In this document: positions 1-9,178 of the stretch, in pieces | Layout of the letters: each line of letters opens with the position of its first letter | Numbering within the stretch: the first letter of the stretch is position 1 | Source of the DNA: Corynebacterium pacaense | GTDB lineage: Bacteria > Actinomycetota > Actinomycetes > Mycobacteriales > Mycobacteriaceae | DNA length: 64,000 bases | Assembly: GCF_900169525.1 (NCBI RefSeq) | Contig: NZ_LT821239.1 | Coordinates: forward strand, 1,200,708-1,264,707 | Direction: 5' to 3' | Position numbers and translations under genes: made by a program | The notes under the pieces: model-generated | Told to the model about the DNA's origin: nothing | The model's database searches: none | Seen by the model: only the letters and a program-made list of their open reading frames with translations

Positions 1-787
1 GGAAGATGAGATTCATCGCGACGCCGCGCAGTGAGTCCATCTGATGCCACCAGCGGGACTGCGGGCGGGTGATCTCGACGGTCCGTCCGTAGCGGGTGCT
101 GAAATCATCGAGTTCCCGGGTCTCCGCGACGAAGCTCTTGACCACCTTGACCTGCCCCACGACCTCGGCGAAACGACCGTTGGCCAGATCGATCTCCCCG
201 TTCTTCGCGGCCTCGAGCTTCTGCCAGCGTTTTGAGGTCAGTGCCGTCAACCACATGTAGATCGGGAAGAGCGCGGCCAGCAGGACGGCCAGCGGCCAGT
301 AGTACACCGCTGAGATCGCCAGAACGGCCGCGGCGGTGATGAGCATGGGGAAGAAATTGTTGGAGAAGCTCTGCATGAACTGCGTGACGCCATTGATCGA
401 ACGGTCCAGGCGCGCGATGATGGTCCCCGTCACCTGGTTGTCAAAGTACTTCTGCGGCAGCGCGAGCAGCTTGGCGTAGTACCGGGTGGCAAGTATCTGG
501 CGCATCCGCGCGGACATGACATCGCCGATGTAACCGCCGATGTTGCTGATCACCGTGTTGAGGGCGTCCGCGATGAACAGGACCAGTGCCAGGATGATGA
601 TGGTGCGGGTCACGGAGTCGAGGGCGCGTTCTCCGTTGACTGCGGAGACGATGGTGTTGGTGGCCTCACGCAGGATGAAGGGCGACACCAGGGCCAGCGC
701 CGCCACCGTCACCGATGCGAGGATGATTCCGAGGTAGTAGGGCCAGAGAGCGGAGGTTGTCTTGAGAATGCGTCCAAGAAGTCGCAT
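1..787 (-). CDS. ABC transporter permease/ATP-binding protein (exporter type), 3' part outside window
   Basis: The visible 262 residues form the N-terminal membrane domain of a fused ABC exporter (ABC transmembrane type 1). They begin MRLLGRILKTTSALWPYYLG and show several hydrophobic helices plus the typical cytoplasmic-loop sequence (RMRQILATRYYAKLLALPQKYF, then VTGTIIARLDRS). The nucleotide-binding half lies beyond base 1, so substrate cannot be judged. The ATG at 785-787 is preceded on the minus strand by a GAGGAAGG-like ribosome site. It lies downstream of malQ on the same strand with about 150 bp between them, which contain a CTCGGGG...CCCCGAG hairpin (804-832) with no T-run. Multidrug or lipid export is the usual role of this family; that is inference. 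Confidence 0.85.
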   Translation of the reverse strand, partial: MRLLGRILKTTSALWPYYLGIILASVTVAALALVSPFILREATNTIVSAVNGERALDSVTRTIIILALVLFIADALNTVISNIGGYIGDVMSARMRQILATRYYAKLLALPQKYFDNQVTGTIIARLDRSINGVTQFMQSFSNNFFPMLITAAAVLAISAVYYWPLAVLLAALFPIYMWLTALTSKRWQKLEAAKNGEIDLANGRFAEVVGQVKVVKSFVAETRELDDFSTRYGRTVEITRPQSRWWHQMDSLRGVAMNLIF

Positions 788-939
788 GGTTTACTGGACC
801 TTCCTCGGGGTGGGATGGAGGGGAGCCCCGAGAAAGCCATTGTGGACCAAGTCGCGTACCCACCACAACTCCGCCGGCGGGGCTGCGACCGGCGCCGGTT
901 GCCACCCGATCCCGCTCCGGTGACCGGACCCGGCGGGGG

Positions 940-3066
940 TCAGTGCCTCCGCGCAGCCCTGGAGACCCTGTGATAGAGCTCATTGTCGCGCAGGGACTCG
1001 ATGGTTACGGGGTTGCCGTCGTTGTCGCACAGCGGCACGCACCAGTTGGGGTAGAGGTCACTGGTGGTCCCCGGCTGATTCTGGGCACGTTTGTCGCCGA
1101 CGAGATCCACCAGTGAGACGCAGGCGAGCGCCGCGGGTGTGCCGGCGATGAAGCGATGCAGCGCGACCATGAGATCGGCGAGGTCGCCACGGTCGTGCCT
1201 GTCCGTGCCGAAGAACACGCCATCGAGCTCCCCGGCCTCCACGACGCGGTCGAGGATCTCGTTCTGCCACACCAGATCCTCGGCATCCTCGGTGGCGGCA
1301 TCGCGGGTCAGTACACCCAGGCGATCGCGCAGGGTAATGTGCTCGCCCGCGAGATACCCGGCGGTGGGCGGGAGGTCATGGGTGGTCACCGATGCCAGCG
1401 CCAGGGCGCGGTACTCCTCCTGACGACGGGGACCGGGGCCGTTGGGGGAGTGCTCGAACCAGAGAATGGAGGTGCCAAGGATCCCGCGCTCGGCGAGGAA
1501 GTCCTGGACCCAGGGTTCGAAGGTGCCCAGATCCTCCCCGATGACCACGGCTCCCGCGCGCTCAGCCTCGAGGGCGAGGATGCCCACGAGTGCGTTGTGG
1601 TCGAAGCGGATGTAGGTTCCGGTGGCCGGCGACTGCATCCTCGGCATCACGAAGAGGCGGAAGAGCCCGAGGATGTGATCGACGCGGATCCCCCCGGAGT
1701 GCCTGAGCACGGTGCGCAGGAGGTTGCGCCAGGGGATGTATCCCTGTTCGGCGAGTCTGACCGGGTGCCACGGGGGCTGGGACCAGTCCTGTCCCTGCTG
1801 ATTGTAGCCGTCCGGCGGGGCACCGACCGAGATATCGGGGGCGAGGACGTAGGCGAGGTTGTGGGCATCGGCACCGCCGGGATGCACCCCCACGGCCAGA
1901 TCCGCCATGATCCCGATGCTCATGCCGGCGTCCGTGGCACGATGCTGGGCGAGGGCGAGCTGGTCATCGCAGATCCACTGCAGCCACATGTAGAAGGTGG
2001 TCAGCTCATCGCGATCGGGTTCGGCGCTGTGCGCCGATGAGGTCTGCGAGATCTCACGGTCGGCGCACCAGGTGGCGAAATCGATCAGGCCACGGCCCTC
2101 ACGTTGGACGAAATCCCTGAAGGCGCCCTCGCGGGCGGCCGAACGCGGGAGCGTGAAGATCTCCCTGAGCACCTGGAGCTTCGCGGCGTAGATCGGGTTC
2201 CGGTCGATGACATCGGAGGTGTGATTGAGCTCGCGGAACTCCTCGGCGATCTCCGCCACATCATCGCGCAGCTCGACGGGCAGCTGGTTGAACTCCGGAA
2301 CATCCTCGACACGGATGTAGATGGGATTGCTGAAGCGCCTGGTGGTGGGCAGGTAGGGGGAGTCCTCGGTGGGGGGCAGGGGTTCCGCCGCGTGCATGGG
2401 ATTGATCAGCAGGAAATCCGCGCCGTCCTGTGCGAGGATCCCGGCCAGGTTGCCCAGGTCGTTGAAATCGCCCATTCCCCAGGACAGGGTGGAACGCACG
2501 GAATAGATCTGGGCCATCACACCGGTTGCGGGTGATTTGAGGTAGGTGTCCGCAGTGGACAGCCGCGCCGGGGTTATGATCAGCCCGCAGGATGCGCTCG
2601 ATCCGTTGGACTCCAGGTGGAGCTGATGCCAGCCCAGGGGAAGATCCCCGGGGAGGCTGAACGAGGCCTCACCCCAGGTGATGCCGTCCACCTCCCGCGG
2701 CGGGGTCCAGTTCTCCACCTGGAGGGCCTGCCGGATCGAGCCGTCCTCGAGCTCGATGCTGACCGCGGCGGGCGCACCGTCATGGACGTGGACCGGGAAC
2801 ACATGGCTGTCCCCGGCAACGGCGACGACACACGGTGGGAGCATGCGGGTGGATTCGCGATCGCGGAGACGCTCGATGGCGGACTCCAGTACGTCATCGG
2901 TGGGCACGTATGCGGTGGCGGGATCCCCGAGATCCACGTCGAGCGCGCGCAGCACCGTGATCAGGGTGTCATCGCTGACATCAATTCGTTCACCCCGGTA
3001 GTCGGTGTACGAGGTTGATACGCCGTATGCTTCGGCAAGGTCATGTAAGGGTCCACGAGCAGTCAC
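940..3066 (-). CDS. malQ: 4-alpha-glucanotransferase (amylomaltase)
   Basis: This 708-residue protein belongs to glycoside hydrolase family 77. It transfers maltosyl/maltodextrinyl units between alpha-1,4-glucans in the cytoplasm, serving maltose and glycogen metabolism. Family sequences are clear: GMGDFNDLGNLAGILAQDG, the IRVDHILGLFRLF motif with its catalytic aspartate, VVIGEDLGTFEPWV with the acid/base glutamate, and TTHDLPPTAGYL. The long N-terminal extension (about 150 residues before the catalytic domain) is usual in actinobacterial MalQ. GTG at 3064-3066 is used as start; no strong ribosome site is visible. It diverges from the acyl-CoA synthetase gene across a 267-bp gap. Confidence 0.95.
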   Translation of the reverse strand: MTARGPLHDLAEAYGVSTSYTDYRGERIDVSDDTLITVLRALDVDLGDPATAYVPTDDVLESAIERLRDRESTRMLPPCVVAVAGDSHVFPVHVHDGAPAAVSIELEDGSIRQALQVENWTPPREVDGITWGEASFSLPGDLPLGWHQLHLESNGSSASCGLIITPARLSTADTYLKSPATGVMAQIYSVRSTLSWGMGDFNDLGNLAGILAQDGADFLLINPMHAAEPLPPTEDSPYLPTTRRFSNPIYIRVEDVPEFNQLPVELRDDVAEIAEEFRELNHTSDVIDRNPIYAAKLQVLREIFTLPRSAAREGAFRDFVQREGRGLIDFATWCADREISQTSSAHSAEPDRDELTTFYMWLQWICDDQLALAQHRATDAGMSIGIMADLAVGVHPGGADAHNLAYVLAPDISVGAPPDGYNQQGQDWSQPPWHPVRLAEQGYIPWRNLLRTVLRHSGGIRVDHILGLFRLFVMPRMQSPATGTYIRFDHNALVGILALEAERAGAVVIGEDLGTFEPWVQDFLAERGILGTSILWFEHSPNGPGPRRQEEYRALALASVTTHDLPPTAGYLAGEHITLRDRLGVLTRDAATEDAEDLVWQNEILDRVVEAGELDGVFFGTDRHDRGDLADLMVALHRFIAGTPAALACVSLVDLVGDKRAQNQPGTTSDLYPNWCVPLCDNDGNPVTIESLRDNELYHRVSRAARRH

Positions 3067-3333
3067 ACTTGATCATCATGCCACCTGTGGGCGAATTGGA
3101 CACGGGGAACAAACACCAAAGGCGCGAAACAGGTAACTTCGGGGGCAGAACTTTTCTTGGTCACACCGTCGGATCGTGCCCGTACCACTGAGAGAATCAT
3201 CTTCTGGTGGCTAGGGTGTAATGAGCATTAGTCAAAAGGACACGAGCGGTCTCCGGTGGGCAGCCACCGGTTTTCGGCGCCCTGCTGAAGAGCCGTACCG
3301 AGAGCCGTATTGAGAAAGGCGAGACACATTTCC
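3067..3333. promoter_or_regulatory. Divergent intergenic region malQ / acyl-CoA synthetase
   Basis: The 267 bp between the two divergent starts should hold both promoters. For the rightward gene a TAGGGT hexamer near 3213 followed by a TGTAATG context is the best -10 candidate, giving a leader of roughly 110 bases. No convincing operator or riboswitch fold was found. A TTG at 3310 could extend the rightward gene by eight residues. Confidence 0.35.
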
Positions 3334-5181
3334 ATGAGTTCAGAGTCAACACTGGAGGAATTCACCACCCCTGCCCAGTACACGGTCGGTGAGCACGAAA
3401 CGTGCCTGAGCGCGCTGATCGACCAGGTCAGGGCCCGTCCCTACGGTATTCTCTTTTCCCGCCCTGCCAACTACGAGTGGGTCAATGTCACCGCCCAGGA
3501 CTTTCTCGACGAGGTCTTCGAGGTGGCCAAGGGAATCATCTCCACAGGTGTCGCACAGGGTGACCGCGTGGCACTGCTGGCCAACACCCGCTACGAGTGG
3601 TCGGTTCTCGATTATGCGATCTGGGCCGCGGGTGCGGTCAGTGTGCCGATCTACAGCTCCTCCTCACTGTCACAGGTGCAGTGGATCATCGAGGACTCGG
3701 CGGCCGTGCTCGCCATCACGGAGACACCAGAGCACACCGATCTGATGAAGCACCTGGTCCATGATGAGGAGGGGACCCCCGGGCTGCGCGGATCGACCTC
3801 CCAGCTGCGCCGGATCCTGGAGATCAACTCCTCGGCCATGGACACCCTGAAGTTCGAGGGTCGCGGGCTTGACGACGCCCAGGTCTGGGAGCGCATCAAC
3901 GCCACCAGGTCCGCTGACCTCGGCTCACTGGTGTACACCTCGGGCACCACGGGCAGGCCGAAGGGGTGCGAACTCACCCACGCCAACTGGCTCTCGGAGG
4001 TCCGCGCGCTGTTGACGCATCCCATCGGGGCGATCGCGGTCCCAGGGACCCGGGTCCTGACCTTCCTGCCCATGGCGCACGTGCTCGCCAGGGCGGTCTC
4101 CCTGGCCATGGCGATCGGGGGTTCCACCCAGTCACACTGGTCCGATTTCTCCACCATCGCCCTGGAATTCCAGCGTGCACGGCCGAACCTGATCCTCGGG
4201 GTGCCGAGGGTGTTTGAGAAGGTCCGGAACTCCGCGGCCGCAAATGCGGCCGAGGGTGGGCCGGTGCGGGCGGCACTGTTCGCCCGCGCGGAGCGGACCG
4301 CGATCGAATACTCCCGGGCGCTCGACACTGCGGAGGGACCCAACCGCGGATTGAAGACGGCCCACCGTTTCTTCGACCGGCTTGTCTACGGAAAGATCCG
4401 CGCCGCCGTGGGCAATGATGTCCAGTACTGCATCACCGGCGGTTCCGCGATGAGCCACGAGCTGCTGCACTTCTTCCGGGGACTCGGAATCCCGATATAC
4501 GAGGGCTACGGATTGACCGAGACGGCGGCCGCGGCCGCGGTGGACTTCGAGGACCAGAAGATCGGCACCGTCGGCCGCCCCATGGGTGGCATGACCATCC
4601 GAATCAACAGTGACGGTGAGATCCTGCTCAAGGGCGAGATGCTGTTCAAGGGGTACTGGAACAATCCGGAGGCGACGGAGGAGGCGCTCCACGACGGCTG
4701 GTTCAACACCGGCGACCTGGGTGAGCTTCTGGAGTCGGGGCACCTTGTGATCACCGGCCGGAAGAAGGATCTCATCGTCACCGCCGGGGGCAAGAACGTC
4801 TCCCCGGGGCCGCTCGAGGACATCATCCGCGCGCATCCCATGATCAGTCAGGCGATGGTGGTCGGAGACGGCAAGCCCTTCGTCGGTCTCCTGGTCACCC
4901 TCGACCCCGACGCCCTGAAACGATGGAAGCTCAACCGGAACATTCCGGAGTCGCGCACCATCCAGGATCTCGCGGTCGATCCGGCCCTGCGTGCGGAGGT
5001 ACAGGATGCGGTGAACAAGGCCAATGCCACGGTCTCGCATTCGGAGGCCATCAAGAAATTCTTCATCCTCGACACCGACCTCACCGAGGAGGCCGATGAA
5101 CTGACGCCCACGCTGAAAGTCAAGCGCAACGTGGTGTACCGTCGCTACGCAGACGCCATCGAGCACATCTACCGGCGATGA
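3334..5181 (+). CDS. fadD15: Long-chain fatty-acid--CoA ligase (FadD15-like)
   Basis: An AMP-forming ligase of about 615 residues that activates fatty acids to acyl-CoA. The P-loop signature LVYTSGTTGRPKGCELTH, the GYGLTETAAAA A5-type motif, and FNTGDLGELLESGHLVITGRKKD (adenylate binding and hinge) are all present, as is the C-terminal domain with GGKNVSPGPLE. The longer-than-usual C-terminus and overall layout match bacterial long-chain (FadD15/FAA1-like) enzymes. I chose ATG 3334 (MSSESTLEEF) over an in-frame TTG at 3310. It overlaps the next gene by 4 bp (ATGA), implying translational coupling. The family is certain; chain-length preference is inferred. Confidence 0.9.
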   Translation: MSSESTLEEFTTPAQYTVGEHETCLSALIDQVRARPYGILFSRPANYEWVNVTAQDFLDEVFEVAKGIISTGVAQGDRVALLANTRYEWSVLDYAIWAAGAVSVPIYSSSSLSQVQWIIEDSAAVLAITETPEHTDLMKHLVHDEEGTPGLRGSTSQLRRILEINSSAMDTLKFEGRGLDDAQVWERINATRSADLGSLVYTSGTTGRPKGCELTHANWLSEVRALLTHPIGAIAVPGTRVLTFLPMAHVLARAVSLAMAIGGSTQSHWSDFSTIALEFQRARPNLILGVPRVFEKVRNSAAANAAEGGPVRAALFARAERTAIEYSRALDTAEGPNRGLKTAHRFFDRLVYGKIRAAVGNDVQYCITGGSAMSHELLHFFRGLGIPIYEGYGLTETAAAAAVDFEDQKIGTVGRPMGGMTIRINSDGEILLKGEMLFKGYWNNPEATEEALHDGWFNTGDLGELLESGHLVITGRKKDLIVTAGGKNVSPGPLEDIIRAHPMISQAMVVGDGKPFVGLLVTLDPDALKRWKLNRNIPESRTIQDLAVDPALRAEVQDAVNKANATVSHSEAIKKFFILDTDLTEEADELTPTLKVKRNVVYRRYADAIEHIYRR

Positions 5182-5543
5182 GTACCCAGGTGCAGTTCGA
5201 CTGGGACGGTTCCGCATGGAGCGCAGCCGAGGTCGGTGATGAACCGACCGTCTTCGCCTTCGGCGTGATGGACGGCTTCGCCTTCATCATCGCCGGCGGT
5301 TCCGGGGAGGAGTCGGAGTTTTTCACCCTGGGGTCCAATCCCGGCCTGGAGTACGGCGACCCGGAATGGATCTTCGCCCAGAATGATCCGGACCATGTGG
5401 TGGCCCGCATCGGTGCTCCCGCGGCGCGGGCGGTGGTGGACAGGTACCTGTCCAGGCTCGAGGATGAGGCGCCCAGGGGTCTGCCCCGCCGGATTCTGGA
5501 TGAGATCGTCGGTGCGGCGGCACTCCCACCGCTGCCCTGGTGA
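5178..5543 (+). CDS. Conserved hypothetical protein, coupled to the acyl-CoA synthetase
   Basis: This 121-residue acidic protein (MSTQVQFDWDGSAWSAAEVG) starts inside the stop of the upstream ligase with an ATGA overlap. There is no signal peptide, membrane segment or known catalytic motif. A central hydrophobic beta-like stretch (FGVMDGFAFIIAGGSG) and an end rich in PRGLPRRILDEIVG suggest a small globular cytoplasmic protein. Function is unknown; the overlap hints at co-expression with fatty-acid activation. Confidence 0.7.
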   Translation: MSTQVQFDWDGSAWSAAEVGDEPTVFAFGVMDGFAFIIAGGSGEESEFFTLGSNPGLEYGDPEWIFAQNDPDHVVARIGAPAARAVVDRYLSRLEDEAPRGLPRRILDEIVGAAALPPLPW

Positions 5544-5668
5544 TCGGGATGGGGGTATTCCGGCGTGCCGGAACACTTTTCCAAGCGTTCTCCCATAAAG
5601 TCAGTGTCCGAAAGCATGAACCTTCAACCATCCGTTGAGGTTCTCTGTTCCTGAGAAGAAAGGACGGT

Positions 5669-6361
5669 GTGCAGGAGAGCATGGCCAACTCCATCGCGCA
5701 GTTACGCCACCGTGAACTGACCCAGGAAATCTACAATATCGGCGACGAGGTCGCGGAGTACATCGAACATCTCATGGAGGCCATCGCCGACTGGGATGTC
5801 GAGCTGGTGGAGGACTGCCTGGCGGAGTTCCGGGAGATCGCCACCGAGGCGGTCGCGGACTCCAGGATGGTGGTCGCCGAACTCGCCGGCCTGAGGCAGG
5901 CGCTGACCTCAGGGATCCGCAGGGGCACGGTCAGTGCACGCGCCTCGGTGGGGCACGGTGCGCCCCGCCCGGAGTCGATCACCGCGGCGGATCTGGAAAG
6001 GTGTTTCCCCATCGATGAGGGCCTCGTGGTGGTCCGTGACCTCGCGGACGCACTCAATGCGCGCAGCGAGGCGGTGCGTTCACGGCTGGGTGATTTCGTG
6101 GAGTGGATCCTGGCGCAGACGGAGGTCGCCGCCGGGGACCTGGACGCGCTGTCCCTGCCCCGCACCCACGCGCTGCTCGCCGAGGAGGTGGAAACCACGG
6201 TGGGGGCGTGGACGGAGTCGGTGGCGGTGTCAAATCCCGCCTATGTGCGTACCCGCAGGGGCGACAACCCGCCGGCGTTCCTCGCCGAGCGCGCACGTGT
6301 CGACGCCGTGGTGGCACGGGTGGCGAGCACCCTGCAGGGCAAGCGCGACGCCGTATCCTGA
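5669..6361 (+). CDS. Hypothetical all-helical protein
   Basis: This 230-residue protein appears almost wholly alpha-helical, with long amphipathic stretches around residues 15-75 and 125-175. It is acidic at its N-terminus and has a short basic tail. No signal peptide, membrane helix or family signature was recognised. GTG 5669 is favoured because AAAGGA at 5659-5664 sits five bases upstream; the ATG at 5681 is too close to its AGGAG. It converges on the secreted-protein gene that ends at 6372, only 10 bp away. The function is unknown. Confidence 0.65.
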   Translation: MQESMANSIAQLRHRELTQEIYNIGDEVAEYIEHLMEAIADWDVELVEDCLAEFREIATEAVADSRMVVAELAGLRQALTSGIRRGTVSARASVGHGAPRPESITAADLERCFPIDEGLVVVRDLADALNARSEAVRSRLGDFVEWILAQTEVAAGDLDALSLPRTHALLAEEVETTVGAWTESVAVSNPAYVRTRRGDNPPAFLAERARVDAVVARVASTLQGKRDAVS

Positions 6362-6371
6362 GAGGGAAGGT

Positions 6372-6836
6372 TCAGTTCCGGAAGAGTCCGGCCACGAAGG
6401 GGATCTGCGGCAGTCGGAACGCCAGCTCCGAGATGATCCGGACCAGGAGGTTCATGTCCTCGGTGTGCCTGGCCAGCTTCGGCCGGAGGTATTGGACGTT
6501 GACCTGGAAGGTGTCAATTTCCCGTCCATTCTCCGAGACGGTGAACACCGGGGACACCTCGGAGGCACCTGGGAAGAGGCGGGGAACGGTGACCAGAATC
6601 GACTGATCTTTCAGGACGCGGGTGGAGAACCCGGTGAAGGCGTCGGGGACACCGACGGTGATGTCGCCGACCGCATCCGTGCCCTCGAAGGGGACCACGA
6701 TGGACTGCCCGGGCGTGCCGCTGGTGTTCTTCCACGGATCACTGTGCTCAACGGTGGTTTCAGTGGCATGGGAGGGAGCGACCTGCCCCGTCATGAGTGC
6801 CATCGACATGATGACAGCTAATCCCAACCGCTTCAT
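6372..6836 (-). CDS. Secreted hypothetical protein
   Basis: A 154-residue protein opening with a clear Sec signal peptide (MKRLGLAVIMSMALMTGQ, then VAPSHA as the probable cleavage region). The mature part looks beta-rich (VPFEGTDAVGDITVGVPDAF; SVLVTVPRLF-like strands), followed by a helical C-terminus with hydrophobic stretches. I chose ATG 6836 rather than GTG 6845 because a TATAGT -10 hexamer lies at 6844-6849, seven bases upstream on this strand, exactly where a leaderless transcript would begin; GTG 6845 would fall inside that hexamer. It diverges from hemW. No family was recognised; an envelope or extracellular role is inferred from the signal peptide. Confidence 0.7.
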   Translation of the reverse strand: MKRLGLAVIMSMALMTGQVAPSHATETTVEHSDPWKNTSGTPGQSIVVPFEGTDAVGDITVGVPDAFTGFSTRVLKDQSILVTVPRLFPGASEVSPVFTVSENGREIDTFQVNVQYLRPKLARHTEDMNLLVRIISELAFRLPQIPFVAGLFRN

Positions 6837-6920
6837 AAGCTGCACTATAGCGGAATCTACATCTTTTTCACAGCCCGACGTGAAATGGGACCTTTTCGGA
6901 ACAGGTACTATGCTTGCCGC

Positions 6921-8066
6921 ATGTCAGTTTTCGGTGTCTATGTCCATGTGCCCTTCTGTTCGACGCGGTGCGGCTATTGCGACTTCAACACCTACACCGC
7001 GGGGGAGCTCGGCAGCTCCGCGGGCCCGGACACCTATCTGGATTCACTCGAAATGGAGCTGGAGATGGCCGTGGCCTCCCTCGATCCCGGCGACCGCCGT
7101 GCCGCGGAGACCGTGTTCATTGGTGGCGGCACCCCCTCGCTCCTGGGTGCCGACGGCCTCGGCCGGGTGCTCGGCGCGGTTCGGAACACCTTCGGTCTCG
7201 CCCCCGGTGCGGAGGTGACCACCGAATCCAACCCGGAGTCGACCTCACCGGAGTTCTTCGCTGACCTGCGTGAGGCCGGCTACACACGGGTGTCCCTGGG
7301 CATGCAGTCGGCGTCGTCACGCGTTCTCCGGGTTCTTAACCGCGCGCACACCCCGGGTCGGCCGATCGCGGCGGCCAGGGAGGCCAGGGCCGCCGGCTTC
7401 GAGCACGTCAACCTGGATATGATCTATGGAACCCCGACCGAGACCGATGATGATGTACGCGCCACCCTCGACGCCGTGATCGAGGCCGACGTGGACCATG
7501 TGTCGGCCTATTCCCTGATCGTCGAGGACGGTACGGCCATGGCGCGGAAGGTGCGCAGGGGCGAGCTGCCGGAACCGGATGAGGATGTCTACGCCGATCG
7601 CTACGGTCTGATCGATGACCACCTGCGCGCGCACGGCTTCGACTGGTACGAGGTCTCCAACTGGGCGAGGCCGGGCGGGGCCTGCCGCCACAACATGGGG
7701 TACTGGGTTGACGGGGACTGGTGGGGTGCCGGCCCCGGCGCCCATTCACACATCGGTGACCGCCGTTTCCACAACGTCAAACACCCGGCACGCTATTCGT
7801 CCATGATCTCCGCGGGCGAGCTGCCCATCGCGGAGGTCGAGGATCTCAGCGCGCTGGATCACCACACCGAGAGGGTGATGCTGGGTCTGCGTCTGAGGCA
7901 GGGGCTCCCGCTGGAGATCTTCCCGCCGGCCTCGCTGGAGGTCATCGCCGGGTACACCGGCACCGGGCTGCTCCACCGCACCGCGGGCAGGGTCGCGGTG
8001 ACCGATGCGGGCCGCCTGCTCGCCGACGGTATCATCGCCGATATTCTGCTGGCGGGGGAGCGATAG
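6921..8066 (+). CDS. hemW: Radical SAM heme chaperone HemW
   Basis: This 381-residue protein is a HemW/HemN-like radical SAM enzyme, often misannotated as oxygen-independent coproporphyrinogen oxidase. The 4Fe-4S cluster cysteines are at 13, 17 and 20 ([13 protein letters not shown]), followed by [10 protein letters not shown], the TTESNPES strand and [10 protein letters not shown]. These are typical of HemW, which lacks the extra N-terminal residues HemN needs for decarboxylation. ATG 6921 places the cluster at the normal distance from the N-terminus. A TATGCT hexamer ends six bases before it, so the mRNA may be leaderless. hrcA starts 14 bp after its stop. Confidence 0.93.
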   Translation: MSVFGVYVHVPFCSTRCGYCDFNTYTAGELGSSAGPDTYLDSLEMELEMAVASLDPGDRRAAETVFIGGGTPSLLGADGLGRVLGAVRNTFGLAPGAEVTTESNPESTSPEFFADLREAGYTRVSLGMQSASSRVLRVLNRAHTPGRPIAAAREARAAGFEHVNLDMIYGTPTETDDDVRATLDAVIEADVDHVSAYSLIVEDGTAMARKVRRGELPEPDEDVYADRYGLIDDHLRAHGFDWYEVSNWARPGGACRHNMGYWVDGDWWGAGPGAHSHIGDRRFHNVKHPARYSSMISAGELPIAEVEDLSALDHHTERVMLGLRLRQGLPLEIFPPASLEVIAGYTGTGLLHRTAGRVAVTDAGRLLADGIIADILLAGER

Positions 8067-8079
8067 TAGAGTACAACTC

Positions 8080-9108
8080 ATGGTTAGTGCAACGGAGAAA
8101 CGCAGGTACGAGGTTCTGCGCGCCATCGTCGCCGACTACATTGCCCTCCAGGATCCGGTGGGTTCCAAGGCACTCCTGGAGCGTCACCACCTCAATGTCA
8201 GTTCCGCGACGATCCGCAACGACATGTCGGTGCTCGAGACGGAGGGATACATCGTTCAGGAGCACGCGAGTTCCGGGCGGGTGCCCACCGAGAAGGGATA
8301 CCGCCTTTTCGTGGACTCCATCCATGAGATCAAGCCCCTGTCGCTGGCGGAACGCAAAGCCATCATGGGTTTCCTCGAGGGTGGTGTGGACCTGGAGGAT
8401 GTGCTGCGCCGCTCGGTGCAGCTGTTGTCGCAGTTGACCAGGCAGGCGGCAGTGGTGCAGCTGCCCACGCTGAAGACCTCCCGCGTCAAGCACTGCGAGG
8501 TGGTGCCTTTGTCACCGGTGCGGTTGCTGCTGGTGCTGATAACCGACACCGGGAGGGTGGAGCAGCGCAACGTCGAACTCGACGAGCCCCTGGGCCAGGA
8601 GAAGGTCAATGTGCTCAAGGAACTGCTCAACGGTGCCCTGGCGGAGAAGACACTTCACGACGCCTCGGTGGCGCTGGAGGAACTCGCCGAGAGAGCCCCG
8701 GCCGATATCCGGGCCACCATGGACAAGTGCCTGAGGGTCCTGCTGTCCACACTGGTGGAGCAGCCATCGGACCGGCTGATCCTGGCGGGGGCGTCCAACC
8801 TCATGCGCTTCCCCCGCGACATCGCCGCCAGTGTCCCCATGGTCCTCGAGGCCCTGGAGGAGCAGGTGGTCATGCTCAAGCTGCTGTCCAACGTCACCGA
8901 TCTCAACCAGGTCAGTGTTCACATCGGTGAGGAGAACGAGGATGTGGAGCTGCGCAGCTCCTCGGTGGTGACCACCGGTTACGGATCCCAGGGCAACACA
9001 CTCGGTGGACTGGGAGTGGTCGGTCCCACATACATGGACTATCCGGGAACAATCTCCAAGGTCTCAGCCGTTGCTAAGTATGTTGGGCGAGTTCTCGCGG
9101 GGGAGTAG
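8080..9108 (+). CDS. hrcA: Heat-inducible transcription repressor HrcA
   Basis: A 342-residue HrcA protein. It has an N-terminal winged-helix DNA-binding domain ([52 protein letters not shown]) and a C-terminal dimerisation/GAF-like domain. HrcA represses class I heat-shock genes through CIRCE operators with GroE as co-factor. ATG 8080 is seven bases downstream of TAGAGT (8067-8072), consistent with a leaderless mRNA. No CIRCE repeat was seen upstream of this gene or of dnaJ, so its targets (groE-type operons) lie elsewhere. It forms the usual actinobacterial hrcA-dnaJ pair. Confidence 0.95.
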   Translation: MVSATEKRRYEVLRAIVADYIALQDPVGSKALLERHHLNVSSATIRNDMSVLETEGYIVQEHASSGRVPTEKGYRLFVDSIHEIKPLSLAERKAIMGFLEGGVDLEDVLRRSVQLLSQLTRQAAVVQLPTLKTSRVKHCEVVPLSPVRLLLVLITDTGRVEQRNVELDEPLGQEKVNVLKELLNGALAEKTLHDASVALEELAERAPADIRATMDKCLRVLLSTLVEQPSDRLILAGASNLMRFPRDIAASVPMVLEALEEQVVMLKLLSNVTDLNQVSVHIGEENEDVELRSSSVVTTGYGSQGNTLGGLGVVGPTYMDYPGTISKVSAVAKYVGRVLAGE

Positions 9109-9178
9109 TTCCCGGCTAGAATGGGCCTTTTGTCTGATCTGTTCGCCTAAATGAGAGTTAAAGGAAGAAACATCCACC

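Noticed and set aside
8067-9178. CIRCE operator before hrcA or dnaJ
   Set aside because: No TTAGCACTC-N9-GAGTGCTAA-like repeat is present in either upstream region.
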